Shown here: positions 12,892-26,300 of the stretch, in pieces
Numbering within the stretch: the first letter of the stretch is position 1
Layout: each line of letters opens with the position of its first letter
From: Colocasia esculenta
Lineage: Eukaryota; Streptophyta; Magnoliopsida; Alismatales; Araceae
Direction: 5' to 3'
Length of the DNA: 64,000 nt
NCBI GenBank assembly: GCA_014218235.1
Contig: CM024753.1
Coordinates: 5,952,001 to 6,016,000 of the forward strand
Position numbers and translations under genes: made by a program
The notes under the pieces: model-generated
What the model saw: the letters and a program-made list of their open reading frames with translations, nothing else
Told to the model about the DNA's origin: nothing
The model's database searches: none

Positions 12892-13152
12892 AAGTTTTTT
12901 TTCATATAAACCATTGTTAAAATCAATTTTATAAAAATAGCATGCCTAATTTTGCATTGTTATATATATCTTTAATGCGTGTAAATCTTTCAAATTTACT
13001 ATCACGATGACATATTTGCATTCAAATACTTTGCAAATATGCCATCGTGTAGCAGTCATAATGGCAAATTTGAAAGTTTTACACGCATTAAAAATATATA
13101 TAACAATGTAAAACCAGATATGATATTTTTATAATGGTCTATAAAAAATCCC
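12892..13152. mobile_element. Hairpin MITE abutting the previous one, 261 bp
   Basis: Almost the whole element is one inverted repeat. The arm with CATTGTTATATATATC, AATGCGTGTAAA and CACGATG pairs with its complement after a short loop at about 13020-13030. It starts directly after the 9-mer TTAAAAATA at 12883-12891, and the same 9-mer stands at 13153-13161. It therefore looks like an independent Mutator-type insertion that used the neighbouring element's target duplication. Its transcript would fold into a long hairpin, a possible source of small RNA (inference). Confidence 0.75.
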
Positions 13153-13162
13153 TTAAAAATAA

Positions 13163-14805
13163 TTTTTTTTTGGGCCGGGCCTAATGGGCCTCCAGAAAGT
13201 GAACTCCGATGAGACCCTTAGATACTTGTCAAATTTATAACGAACAGATCTATATGGTGTAGTTCCAAGATAAAGACTGAATCGCCTTATGTTTAGCAGA
13301 AGAATCAAGTGACAAATTAGGAAGCACGGAAGCACGAAGTTTCCAAGAAAAAAATTAGAAGAGGAAATTTTAATTTCTAAAACCTATACCTGTTAGCCCA
13401 TTCAATCTGGATATCTATTCATAGATTTATTCAATTATCACATTTACCAAATAAATATGCAATCATAAGGTTTATATATAAGTAAACATATTGATTAATG
13501 GAGGGATCAAGCTTTCTTTCCATAAAGTTGAGAAGGAGACAAGGACAACAACAACTCTCTTTATGCAAATTCCCTTTTTGTGGTAGGCTTCCCCCATAAC
13601 AAAGACAGTTGTTGTCTCTCATAATTTTCAGCTTTATTAATCTATACCAATCTCTTATATTTAAAGAACCTTCATCTTAAATATTACTTGTAGCTTCTGA
13701 GTCTCAAATATTGAAGACTTGGCCAACACCCTACTCGAGTATTTGAAGACTTAGGCATCGTTTGTTACACTTGTTTTAAAAGTGGAAATCGAGAAAATCG
13801 GCAATCGGTGCAGCCCGCCGCCAACGCGAAGCTTTTGGCCTCATCGCCTGCGCCTCATGGCGTGGGTGACAAGGTGTGTAAAAGATGAAAAAAAATATTA
13901 AAAAAATCTGAAAACACGACCCTTCTCTTTGCCTCTCTCCTTTTTTCCGAAAATTTTTCGGAAGCGGAGATGAACCCGCTTCCCTGCGCGAGGGACGTTC
14001 TCTCTATCTCTCTCTTGCTGCGAAAAGTGCTGCGCACGTAAACGGAGCCGAGAGACGTATGTTAGAAACATCACACATCTTGTCAAAGATTTGAAGTTCT
14101 AAAATTTTTTCTAACTCCGTTCCAATGTTGTCTTAGACGATTTTAATGCTCGACAGAGTAAGTGTTTGATCGAGGTATCTATTCTCACAAGTGGAGGGTA
14201 TTGTCATGTTAATTGTGAGATACACATCTATTTATAAGAGATATTTCAGCCAATCATTAAATCTTTTTTATCAACTTAATGGGTTTGATTTTGTTGTCCA
14301 AGTTGATAACGATGTGACTAACTGGGCCAAGAAGCCTAACTAGGAGCCCACGGGCTTATTTACTTGGCCAACCGCCTTGGATGCTAGCTATTAAGTATGG
14401 AAACATGACTATATAATTAACTATTTTTATAATTATTTGAACTCGTAAGTTCCAATTAAGTATACTCTTCAATTTACCTCAACCCATGTAACAAAAAAAA
14501 TTCTGTTTTTGGGTGTTTCCTTTTATTCATTTAAAAAAATATATATATCATATTATTATTTGAACTTTTTATCAAAATGATTTTCGGAAAAGACACGTCA
14601 ACAATCTTCACATTTGGCCACTTGTGAAATGGGACACAAGTGTAGTCAACATGACACCCCATTAATGCGTCGCTGGATAAAAAAAAAATATGTTTCATGA
14701 AAAACAAATCTTTCTCTTTGGCCAGAACTATGTCATTTTCGGACATCGAGTTAGTCCAATCTAAAGTAGAACCATAAATAAATATATTAAATAAAAGATA
14801 ATTAA
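13163..14805. other. AT-rich intergenic DNA with no recognisable gene
   Basis: Short open frames only, none with recognisable domains. No clear repeat boundaries are visible to me in this stretch. Confidence 0.4.
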
Positions 14806-14814
14806 TTAAAAATA

Positions 14815-16977
14815 AGGAGAATTAACTGTTGGTCCATGGCAGGGACTTGACATTATTTTCAGGTCCCTGTCAGATTTTCTCGAGCCTTCCGGTCCCTACT
14901 TTATGCAAGACTTATTTTTAAGTCCCTACTTTTAACCTCCATTATCCTCCCTTGTTATCCCAAAGTATGTAACCATTATCCCAAAAATGTGTAACTGCGT
15001 AAGTACGTACTTATACAGTTACATGTGTAATTACGTAAGTATATAAATCTTGTAACTGTGTAAGTATGTAATTACATACTTATGCAGTTACACATGTAAC
15101 TTTGTAAATACTTAATAGTTTACAGAAATAAATATTACTTACTTACTGGGAGAATTACCAATCAATCCCTAATTTGGGAGATTTATTTTTAGGTCTTTGA
15201 ATTACATAATTATAGAAGAAGGGACTTACATAGTTTCAGAAGGACTTACCTAGTTACCAGGGACTTACCTAGTTACAGAGTTGCATATGTAATTACACAC
15301 TTACGTAGGTAAGTCCTTCTGTACTGTAATTACCTAGTTATCAAGGACTTACCTAATTACAGAGTCCCTGAGTTACATACTATGTAACTCTGTAATTACA
15401 TGTATAGTTACAGAGTATGTAGTTACAAAATTACATTTGTAGTTACATAGTATGTACATGTGTAATTACACACTTACATGCAGTTACAGAGTTATACATG
15501 TAACTCTGTAACTACATACTTACGCAATTACATGAATTATACACTTACGCTGTTACAGGAATTACACATGTAACTCTGTAACTAGGTAAGCCCTATGTAA
15601 CATTTGGTAACTAGGTAATCCCTGCTAACTAGGTAAGTCTTTCTGAAACTATATAAGTATGTAATTAGGTAATCCCTAATTACATAGTTATAAACTTATA
15701 AAATCTCTATGTAGTTATAGAGTTACACATGCAACTGCATAAGTATGTAATTATATACTTACGTAGTTATAAGAATTACATACTTACACAATTATACATG
15801 TAACTCTGTAAATATATACTTACGCAGTTACATATTTAACTGTGTAACTACTTCATACCTTGTTACATAATTACAAGAAGAAATAATTACAAACTTAAGG
15901 TGTAAAAAACTATGTACTTACATACTTACAGAGTTACATGTGTATGTGTAGTTACATAGTATGTACATGTGTAATTACACACTTACATGTAGTTACAGAG
16001 TTACACATGTAACTCTGTAGCTACATACTTACACAATTACAAGAATTACACATGTAACTCTGTAACTAGGTAAGCCTTAGGTAACCTTTGGTAACTAGGT
16101 TAGCCCTAGGTAACCTTTGGTAACTAGGTAAGCCTGATAACTAGGTAAATCCTTCTAAAACTATGTAAGTCTGTAACTAGGTAAGACCTAATTACAGAGT
16201 TACAAACTTATAAAATCTCTATGTAGTTACAGAGTTATATGTGTAACTGCATAAGTATGTAATTATATACTTACGTAGTTATAGGAATTACACACTTATG
16301 CAATTATGCATGTAACTCTGTAAATATATACTTACGCAGTTACATATTTAACTGTGTAACTACTTCATACCTGTTACATAGTTACATGAAGAAATAATTA
16401 CAAACTTAAGGCATAAAAACTATGTACTTACGTACTTACAGAGTTATATGTGTATGTGTAGTTACATAGTATGTACATGTGTAATTACACACTTACATAT
16501 AGTTACAGAGTTACACATGTAACTCTGTAACTACATACTTACGCAGTTACAGGAATTACATATGTAACTCTGTAACTAGGTAAGTCCTAGGTAACCTTTG
16601 GTAACTAGGTAAGTCCTGATAACTAGATAAATCCTTCTGAAACTATGTAAGTACGTAACTAGGTAAGCCCTAATTACAGAGTTACAAACTTATAAAATTT
16701 CTATGTAGTTACAGAGTTACATGTGTAACTGCATAAGTATGTAATTACATACTTACACGTTATAGGATTTACATAATTATGCAGTTACACATGTACTGTG
16801 TAAGTACATACTTACACAATTACACATTTTTGGGATAACGGGGGAGAATAACAGGGGTTAAAAGTAGGGACTTAAAAATAAGTCCTGCATAAAGCAGGGA
16901 CCAGAAGGCGCAAGAAAACCTGATAGGACCTGAAAATAATGTCAGGTCCCTGTCAGAGACCAATAATTAATTCTCCC
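14815..16977. mobile_element. Non-autonomous Mutator-like element, 2.16 kb, with internal tandem repeats
   Basis: Long terminal inverted repeats of about 155 bp lie at 14815-14970 and 16825-16977. The left reads AGGAGAATTAACTGTTGGTC; the right, reversed, reads GGGAGAATTAATTATTGGTC. Both continue through GGTCCCT...TTATGCA and the block ending TTATCCCAAA. The flanks are TTAAAAATA (14806-14814) and TTAAAATAT (16978-16986), a 9-bp duplication that has lost one A. The interior is built from GTTACA/TGTAAC and TACTTACG words arranged as about 510-bp direct repeats starting near 15470, 15980 and 16490, the last one partial. A second terminus-like sequence (GGGAGAATTACCAATCAATC) begins at 15147. There is no transposase gene. 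Confidence 0.8.
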
Positions 16978-17186
16978 TTAAAATATCTATCAAATATTTG
17001 ATTTATTTTTTAATTTCTAATAGAATTATAATTTATTATAATAAATATTATTCTTTATTATAATATATATATATATATTAAATTATGTAATAATAAAACT
17101 TTTATGTTGTAATCAGAAAATTTTAATTAATTTACCCTTAAATAAATATAAACAAATTAGATGGCCGTTTGCACGGGATAACCACG

Positions 17187-17195
17187 TATAAATAG
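17187..17195 (+). promoter_or_regulatory. TATA box of the LCBK2-like gene
   Basis: TATAAATAG lies 139 bp before the chosen ATG at 17334. That would put the transcription start near 17220 and give a leader of about 110 bases. It is a good consensus match at a sensible distance, directly after AT-rich DNA changes to GC-rich DNA. Confidence 0.6.
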
Positions 17196-17333
17196 ATAGG
17201 GCTGCTGCGTCATCTTTGTTGGGATTGCCACTTGCCACCTGCAAGAAGCGGAAGCTGCCTCCTGTCCTCCCCCGCGGCTCCCGCCTCCCCACTCCCCTCT
17301 TCGTCCGGCCACGGGGAAACGCTTCGGATTTGG

Positions 17334-20300
17334 ATGGTGCACTGGGTGGCGATGGCGATGCAGACGCCCTCGATGCCGAGAGGGGAGCATCAGTCTGCGG
17401 CGCTGGATCTGTCCGCCGGCGGCGCTGGTGGATCGGCCTCCTCGTCCAAGAGGGATTTTGTCTTTGTCATCAATCCCAAGGGTACTGGCCGCCTCCTCGC
17501 TCTTCCCGGTGTCCTTCCTCTGTTTGTTTGCGCTTGTTCCCTTTGATCTCCGGGTTTCTCTGGTCGTCCGTGTGGATTCTGATGCTGGGCCGCAGGCGCG
17601 AACGGGAGGACGGGAAAGGAGTGGAAGAAGATCCTGCCACATCTGAGGGCGCGGCTCGGTGGCCTGTGCAATGTGAGTGCTCCCTGATTCGTCTTGCTCG
17701 CCCGCCTTGTGGACGTGCTCCTGATTGCGGTAGATCGTTAAGTTGCCTGTTCTTTGTGCGATACTTGAGGTTGCGTCTAATGCGATCTTTTATGCTCTCC
17801 AGAAGAAATAATGTTTGAAATCTTATCCATCAACAGTAAGCTGTGCCATATTTTGCCAAATGAATAGATGACCTTCAGCCTGAAAGTAGATGGTTGTTGG
17901 AGTTCCTGCAATGTCTTAGCTGTTAAGTTTGGGTTGTTGGAGTTCCCGCAATCTCTTAGTTGTTAATTTTTTACTTCTCACATTGGAGAATTCATAACCA
18001 CTGTTTTCCTAGAAACTGATTCAGCTGAGAATAAAGTATGTGGAATTACAATATTGAAACGAAGTTAGTGGATGGATTTTGTTAATAGCGGATACACCAA
18101 CAGAGGGCCAACTTGTTTTGGAGGAATTCTGTTCAGACCTGTAGTGCTTTGTGCTTTGGAGCTTACTGATAATAATTATTGTTGGATCTTCCCGTGATTG
18201 GAGAATCTGACTCCTGTTTGATAGGTCTTCTGAAGGAATGCTTGCCTAGGTAAAGTTCACATCACTTCAGTGGGAGGTAGCTGCAGTAATTCACTTGATC
18301 GAGATGCAGAACCCTTTTCTAACCCTTTTTTTTTTTCACATAGCCTTCTTGGCAGTAAACATCCCATAAACAAGGTTTGTAGAAGTGGGCCTTGAACCAT
18401 AAATAAGTTCCTGTGATCAATGTTGTCGTTATCACTTTTTCACTGTAAAGAAAATAGTATCATCATCATTAATGTCTTGTGGATGCTGATAATCATCGTC
18501 ATCCGTCATCCAAAGCATAGATTTCCCTAAGCTTCTAGAAACGAATCTGGGATAAGCTTAATTTAGATCGCTGGAATTCTAGAAACAACTTATGTAGAGT
18601 AGATCTCTTGATTGTAGAAAACCTGAAGTCACTTGACTTTCTGTTGTTCAGTCAAGCAACAGAAACTCCATAGAAGTTGAGCATCTCTTATGTGCTTTCA
18701 AAATATGAAGTTGCTCCTTCATGGTTCAAGTCACATGGAGTTGGCAAGTTGTGATTTCTCTTTGTTTCCTATGTATGTGTCTCTGACGGGAATGGATCAG
18801 TTGTGTTAGGTTCTCATTTTCATACAATAGTAGCACCTGAGATCCTCTCTTTTGCCGAACTAGTGTTCTTTTTCTCGAGTTTGCCTAGCATTGCTATATG
18901 GATTCTTTAATCTATATCGTATAGCAGAAACAATGACTCAGCATGAGCTAACTTATTGATATGGATGATAGTTTTATTTTTGGCTAGCACTGATAGTTTA
19001 TCCCATGATATTCTTTAAGCTTATCCATTAGGCCTTATTCTTAAGCTAATTAATCCTTAAAATGATGATCAGAGTAGTACTCGATGCAGCAATAGCACTT
19101 TTTTTTTGGCCTTTGGTTTCTTTTAGCAAATTTTCATACTCACTCATGCTTTTCGCTTGGTTTACTAGTTCAATGTCTTGATAATTTCTTGTATATACTT
19201 GCTTACTAGTTTAATGTATCCTTTGCAATTTCTTGTACAATGGCCAGATTTATGAGTCATTTACTTCAGGACCTTCTCATGCTATGGACATCACAAGGGA
19301 GGTATACATTTGACTTTAAGTATGGAACATGAACCTACTTTTTCTGTCTTTAAATTGTTGACTTTAAAACAAGATGAACTATCTTGTTTTTGTAATGTAG
19401 GCAATAAAAGAGGGAGCTGATGCTGTGATAACTGTTGGAGGTGATGGCACCCTTCATGAGGTGAGGATGTTCCAATGGCCTTTCCTTTGTGTTATGCAAT
19501 ATGGTTTCTTGTCCCTTTATGAGATCTATGAAAAAGAAAGAAAGAAAACAGGGGCATCTTTCAGAATGCAGTTAGTATGATGAAGCAACATGAACCCATG
19601 AAAAAGAGAAAACTGAATAAGTGGGAAGCTCACTCTATTAACATGGTATCTGACATGAGAAAGAGGGGAGGGGGGGGGGGGACATTCTCGTACCTACTGG
19701 TTCATTGTTTATCATCAGTACCTTTATTATCCTAATCAAACCCGTGAATCATGATGGTTTTCTTCATTTCTTTTATCTTGATTTTTATCGCTCATTCAAA
19801 ACCATACTCTATAGTCATATATTCAAGATACAACATACACCCTCAGGAGCAGACACAATTAGGCTTCTAAGGAATGCATTAGTTAATTTCCCAATTTATT
19901 AAGTATGTCAAAAGTATCATTAGTTTAATTGGTATCATTAGTTGAATCATGTAATGTCCTTTCCTCTATGTGTTCAAAATGTGTAATTAGTCCTCTGTCC
20001 CATGGCTCTTTGCTTGTTAGCCATTATAACACAATATTCTCCTGATTCATGATCAATTTACTTCAATCAAAGTGATTTCATGCTTTTCTTGAGATTCATA
20101 GCTGATCCTTCTTAATATTGCTATAAATGTAATGTAAGTATTGTGTGTTACTTCTAATGTTTGTCTTGGATATAAGCAAATATAGCATATAGCTGGCTTT
20201 TAATTTGTCTTTCATGGTATAAATTGATTTAATATTGAAACCTTTACGAGAATCATTTATCATTAACATTGTTCTTACCATGCAGAGTAAGGGACCTAAG

Positions 20301-23300
20301 AGTTCACCTACGCGTGCTTAATTCATAAAATGATCATGGGAGTTGAACTGGGCAAGGTTCAAGAACAAGGGGATCGAAGCTGGATTGGCCAGCCAAAAAC
20401 CGATCGGATCGACCAATCCCAATCCGAGACCGGCCGATCTTGGCCGATCCCAGATGAAGCAGGGGTGGGCGGATCGACCCCTATAAAAATTGGTAAAAAA
20501 CAGAAAAAATAGAAAAAAACATAAGGATTGCATTTATTAACAAGTAAATATTAGTATTTGTAGTTTCATTTACTTAAGATAATATATGTAAATATGGAAA
20601 ATACCCCCCATTTGAATCCAATAAAAAAATCATATTTCTTACTAATAAAAAGTCAACTCTCCAATTCAAGAAGAAAATCACGATTTTGGTAATTCCATCA
20701 AAATATCGTCTTCTAATCCCTCTTAATTTGGCTTATCTAAAATTTTGATAATTTAAATAAACCCAATAGAAAACTAAAAATTCGAAGTCTGGTGAAAAAA
20801 GTCAAATGGAATAATTCAAAGTCCAAAGGACATTACATGTTCTATTGGGTTTATTTAAATTATCAAATTTTTAGATAAGCTAAATTAAGAGGGATTAGAA
20901 AGACGTTATTTTGATGGAATCACCAAAATCGCGATTTTCTTCTTAGATGGGAGAGTTGACTTATTATTAGTAAGAGATATGATTTTTTTGATCTTTTTAT
21001 TGGATTCAAATGGGAATACTTCTTTATTTACATGTAATATCTTAAGTAAATATTAGTACAAATACTAATATTTACTTAAATGATATTTAGGTAAATAAGG
21101 CCTGAAATCGGCTTAAAATTGGTCTGGACTCAGCCTGGAATCAGCCCCTGGCAGGGTTACCCTGGATCGGATCGGTGGGCCCAAAACCAACCCGAATCGG
21201 CCGATCCGATTCTGATCCGGACGATTTTTGATACCTTGGTCCAGGCTTGTCCCCCACTTGTAGGCAGGATGAACATTGGGTGGGGTGGGGAGATTGGAGG
21301 GGGTGGGGGTTCCAGTCCCGGTGGAGGTGTTTTTCTGTGGCTGAGCCAAATTCTTTTTTTTTTTTAAAGGTTGTCCAGGGTTAGATCTTTATCCTAACAA
21401 ATAAATCATTATTATACAATGAGACATCTTAGAAAGTAATTTGGCATACTCATTCCGTTATGATCATTTATCCTAACCTCTACTTTTGTCAAGAAAATGA
21501 AAAATTAAATGAAAGAATAATGATGTATCAGCCTATCTGAAGGAGAGCCCTAGGAGGGCATAAATAACTTGCCCGTCTGCCATTAAGCATTGTTGAACCA
21601 CTTCTTTTCCTCTTCCTCCTTCTCCCCCTCCACATCTTCTCTCCCTCCCTTTCTTTCTTTCTACCTTGCTCAACCTTACCCCTAGGGACGTCCTCTCCCT
21701 CTCTTTCTTTCTTTCTACCTTGCTCAACCTTACCCCTAGGGATGTGGTGGGTATAGCCATGGTTGTTAAGTTAAGGCGACTAAGGTGGTGGCTCACCACC
21801 TTACTTCTTAGGCACCAAAGCTAGGTGTTTACGTAATGAAGTACCTAGAAATCTTTATTTTATACCATGTGCATTCTCTGTTATTAATATAAGAGTACCA
21901 CCCACAATTATTAGCACTTTTGTATGTGTAAGGTCATATAATGGAAGAATGACAGATGTTAACAAAATGATTAATAGTAATAAAGCAATCAATCGGAATC
22001 TGATCATGTACCTGTCAAGTGTCAACAAGTCAAAAAGTTTTATTTAACTTGAAATATTGCTAGAAAAATAATAAATTGAGAGAGAGAGATAAAGAATGAC
22101 TAAACTATATCTATAAGACTATAACTAAGGTATCCAGCAATAAAAAACACAACAGGGGCTGCTGCGATTCATGAATCATGCAGTTGATTAGTCTTAAAGG
22201 GCTGCTCACCTAGGCGACCCCTCGCCTTGGCGGTGCCTCGTCGCGTTGGCGACGCCTATGCCTTGAGAACAATGGGTATAGCAAGGGGTCAAAACGGAGT
22301 GGGTGTGCCGTGTGGGGAGGGGAGGTTAGTGAGTGAGGTGATGATGAAGCTTAAGGCAGTTTGGAGAGGGTGAGACTTTATTTTCAGGCTTAAATGGTTC
22401 CTTATATATAGTTTCATTTATTTAAGATATTGTATGTAAATAAGTGAAGTGCACCACATTTGAATTCAATTAAAATGTTGAAAGAAGTCATTTTGTCAAC
22501 CAATAAATAATCAACTCTCTCTTCCGAGAAAAGTTGCAATTTGACGTTTGTCAAAGAAAAACCCACTCACTTAACCCATAAATACTATTCACTACCTAAT
22601 ATAAAAAAAAAATCTTATAAATCATATCATTCATCCCACATGTTAAAAACTCAAAATCTAGTAAAATGAGGCAAACTTATAGTGTACATATCCCAGAAGC
22701 CTCACTATTCTTCGTGGCACTTAGTCAAATTAGGGGAAATCAGCACCATCCAGAGCTAGGCAACTATAGTTGAAGGATCTAATGTGCAGCAAGTGCTTTA
22801 GTGGCTGTGGTCCACATGGGGTTGTCAAGACTTGGGATGAGAAAACCCCCATTTATTTTTTCCGTGGGCGGTGGGGGCCATTCTTATCCTAAGTCTTATC
22901 ACCCCCATGTGAACCAATCACATGGGGTATACATCCCCCCCAAAGCACTTGCTGCACACCACACATTCAAGTACCTCTGTCTCTAATCTATTTGATTCAA
23001 TTAAGCCCTCATGTTTTAAAAATATTTGCACTGTGCATCAAGTATTAGTAGGGGTTCAAACCAAACCGAAAATTCCGGCTCAGTTCAGTTCAAAATGTTA
23101 GAATTAGGATCAATGACCCGAACCAATCCGGATTAGCTTTAAATGCCGAACCAAACTGTGTGAACCAAATAAGTTTTTAGTGGTTTTATTTATTTATTTC
23201 TGGTTTTTATTTTCACTTGTTTTTTGCAAGTTTTTTCAGTGATTTTTATACTTATATTTTCTGCTAATGGATAGTAGCTTTTAACTATATTTCCCTGTTT

Positions 23301-26300
23301 TTCTCACTGATTTTTATTTTCACTATTTTTCACTGTTTTTCTCTTTTTTTTTTATTTTTCACTGTTTTTCTCTTATTTTTATTTTCACTATTTTCACTTA
23401 TTTTCACTGTTTTTCTCACTGATTTTTATTTTCACTATTTTTCTCATTGATTTTTATTTTCATTGTTTTTCTCACTGATTTTTATTTTCACTATTTTTCT
23501 CACTGATTTTTATTTCACTGTTTTTCTGACTGATGCTTTTCTTACTGATTTTATTTTCACTATTTTTCTCACCGATTTTTATTTTCACAGTTTTTCTCAC
23601 TGATTTTTATTTTTACTATTTTTCTCACTGAATTAATTTTCACTGTTTTCTCTCACTGATTTTTTTTTGTTTTTACTGTTTTTCTCACTGATGTTTTTAT
23701 TTTCACTGTTTTTCTCACTGATTTTTATATTATACTTCTGAAAATGGATGTAAAAAGTTAGCTCTTGTTGTCTTATTATTTTTTTATGTTGTGCTGGGTA
23801 GGGGTGTTCAGTTTCTGGTTTGGCCCGACAAATTAAACCGTACTGAATTTTTTGTTTTGGTTCGAAGTCCAAAAAATTGAGTCAATGACCTGAGCCAAAC
23901 CAAATAGCTTTAACTAGTTTGGTTCAGTTTTTTTTTTTTTTGAAATGGAACCAGTTTGAACTGAACTGCTCTGATCAAGTCCCTAAATTTTAGAAATTTT
24001 AGAAAGTGGATAGATTTGGCTTCATTTAAATATATAGGCTGAAAATTTTTGGAAAGTGGATTCTAACAGGAGGACAACCTTTTAGAAATTGAATTTGGAT
24101 ATTGTGATACGAGATGTTGTCTTACATGGTTTCTAGCTCCCTTTTTTTATGTTTCCTTTTTGAATCTGAGGTTTTCATTTTTCAGCTCTTAAGTGGGACT
24201 TGAATAGGGTTGTATGATGTGAATTTACTCTGGTTTATAGGTGTGCCATTTTCTCACCCATAGATATGTATTTAATTAATAACCAGTAGTTGTGTTGATG
24301 GGGAGCGAGAGGCTGAAGCAATGGTTTAGGCCCATTTGGGACCCATTTGGAGATTTCTTATTTTTCTGTAATTTTTTGGTGTATTTTCGCATTATTTTAA
24401 AGTCCAAGGGTAAAGTAGCCCAAAAAGAGTCGAATTAGAGTCCATTTAGTTTTTATTATGTATTTTTGCATTTCTTTATTTAAGTAGTCTTATTTGGGTA
24501 GGATTTTATATTTTTTCTCCTTAGATTTCTAATATGATAAGTCTTATTAGGGATAGAAGTCTATCTTTAATTTGAAGTCAATTAGGATTGGGAATAGCCC
24601 AAACCTATTTAAACACATGTATTGTTCTATTTTGAGATTATTAATGAATTGAAGAAAAAAAAGTTTGGCAATTGTTCTCTACGATGGAGAAGAAGGAGCT
24701 TTGAGAAGAAGCTCCACCCCAAGGTGGTCCATGCGAAAGGGAGGGTGCGAAGCCTACACCCCCACTTTCTATCCCCTCTTCGGTGAGACTCCGACTATTC
24801 TTTCCTTTTCTTCCGCTATCCACTCTGTCCTGCATCAATTTTGGTATCAGAGCAGTGTTCAGTTTCTTCCACGGAGCCGAGATCCTGTGCTGTCTGCTCC
24901 CGTTCGCTCACTTGTTGACATCGTCGCCAGTTCCATCCCTCCTCTGTCTCTGTCTTTTTCTCTTGTTCCTTTTTTTTTCCTCCTCCCACTTTGCCCACCC
25001 TGCAACCCGTGAACCCGCCAAGAAGCTCGCATGCCTATGGGGTCCGTCGCGCTGCACCATCGCCAGCCGCTCTCAGGGCGTCTCTGCAGAAGTCTTCGGC
25101 CCACGTGGACTCTGCCACGACTACGAGCGACCGCCAACACATGCCGTCGCCCGCACCCTGGGGCGACTCCGGTTCGCGGCCCCTGTTCGCAGACTCGTTC
25201 AACCGCCGGACCAATAGAAGGAGAATAGGAGAAGGAGAAGAAGAGGACAAGGGGGGGACAATGTCGTCCTCCGCCGGAGCTGTCGTCTGTCGTCGCCGCA
25301 GCGCCACCTCTCCCTCTCTTGCTCTCTCTCTCGCCGCGGTTCTCTTTGTCTCCCTCTTACTCTCTCACGGCTTCACCAGTCAAAGGAGGAGAAGAGGACG
25401 GGAGGGGGGGACCACCCCACGTGGTCACTGTCGTTGTCGGAGTTCGCCGCCACCTTCCCCCCATCGCAGCCGACACCGCTGTCCTTCCCTCTCCCTCTTC
25501 CTGGCCTCTCCTGCACAGGGTTGGAAAAAAAGGGGATGGGTGGAGAGGGAGGACGACCCCGTCCACTTTAAAGTGGACCGGTCAAACTAGGTTTGACTTG
25601 GTTACGTCCCAGATCCGATTCGCTACAATAATTGGCCCGCTACAGTATACGGGCGGTGCACCAGAGTTGTTATTGCACCGTAGCACAAGAGCTTCGTTCG
25701 TGCTCCGATTCATGTGCCGTTTGCGCCGTAGTGATCATCTCGACAAATTCCAGTCAATCAACGACCCACGCCCTACGGCAGTCCATCCAGTTTCACATCA
25801 ATTTGGGTAAGCTCTTACACATGTACCACATTAATTTTAGCTTCCTCGTCCTTCTACCAAATGAAAAGTCGACAAAAATAATACTCGATGAGGAGCATCA
25901 GAACAATTATATTTCCCAAGCTATTGTTGATATTTTATTGCAAATTGGTGAGATTATTATTGATGGTGATCAAGTTTTTGTAGAGTTTCACCTAAAATTT
26001 TTAAGTAAAATCCAGTTGAAATCAGTTAATTATTTTGATGGAGTATGGCGCACTATTGATCCCTCTAGATCTTACATTACTTGGGAAAAGAGTGGTTGGA
26101 AGAGTGACATGTTGCTATCGACTCAAACCAGTCTATGTGCATTATCCAGCCACTGCATTTAAGAGGTAAATTTTATTTTTCCAAGTATATTCTACTGTTG
26201 CCAAGCCAGTGCTTCCAGAGGGGACCGTGACTGATGAAAAGCCATTGGAGTTGGTGACTATTACTGATCGTGTATGTGTGAAGACTGTTTTTGTTGATGG

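Noticed and set aside
17232..17333. N-terminal extension of the LCBK2 frame to 17232
   Set aside because: The frame is open there but begins with TTG, and it falls in the likely leader just after the TATA box. The first ATG is at 17334.
21225..21260. Similarity of TTGGTCCAGGCTTGTCCCCC to the plant miR166 sequence
   Set aside because: Several mismatches to the mature sequence I recall and no matching hairpin partner nearby.
24838..25620. Plus- and minus-strand open frames at the left of the intronic LTR element
   Set aside because: They are Ser/Arg/Pro-rich with no domain and overlap in several frames; likely non-coding leader of the element.
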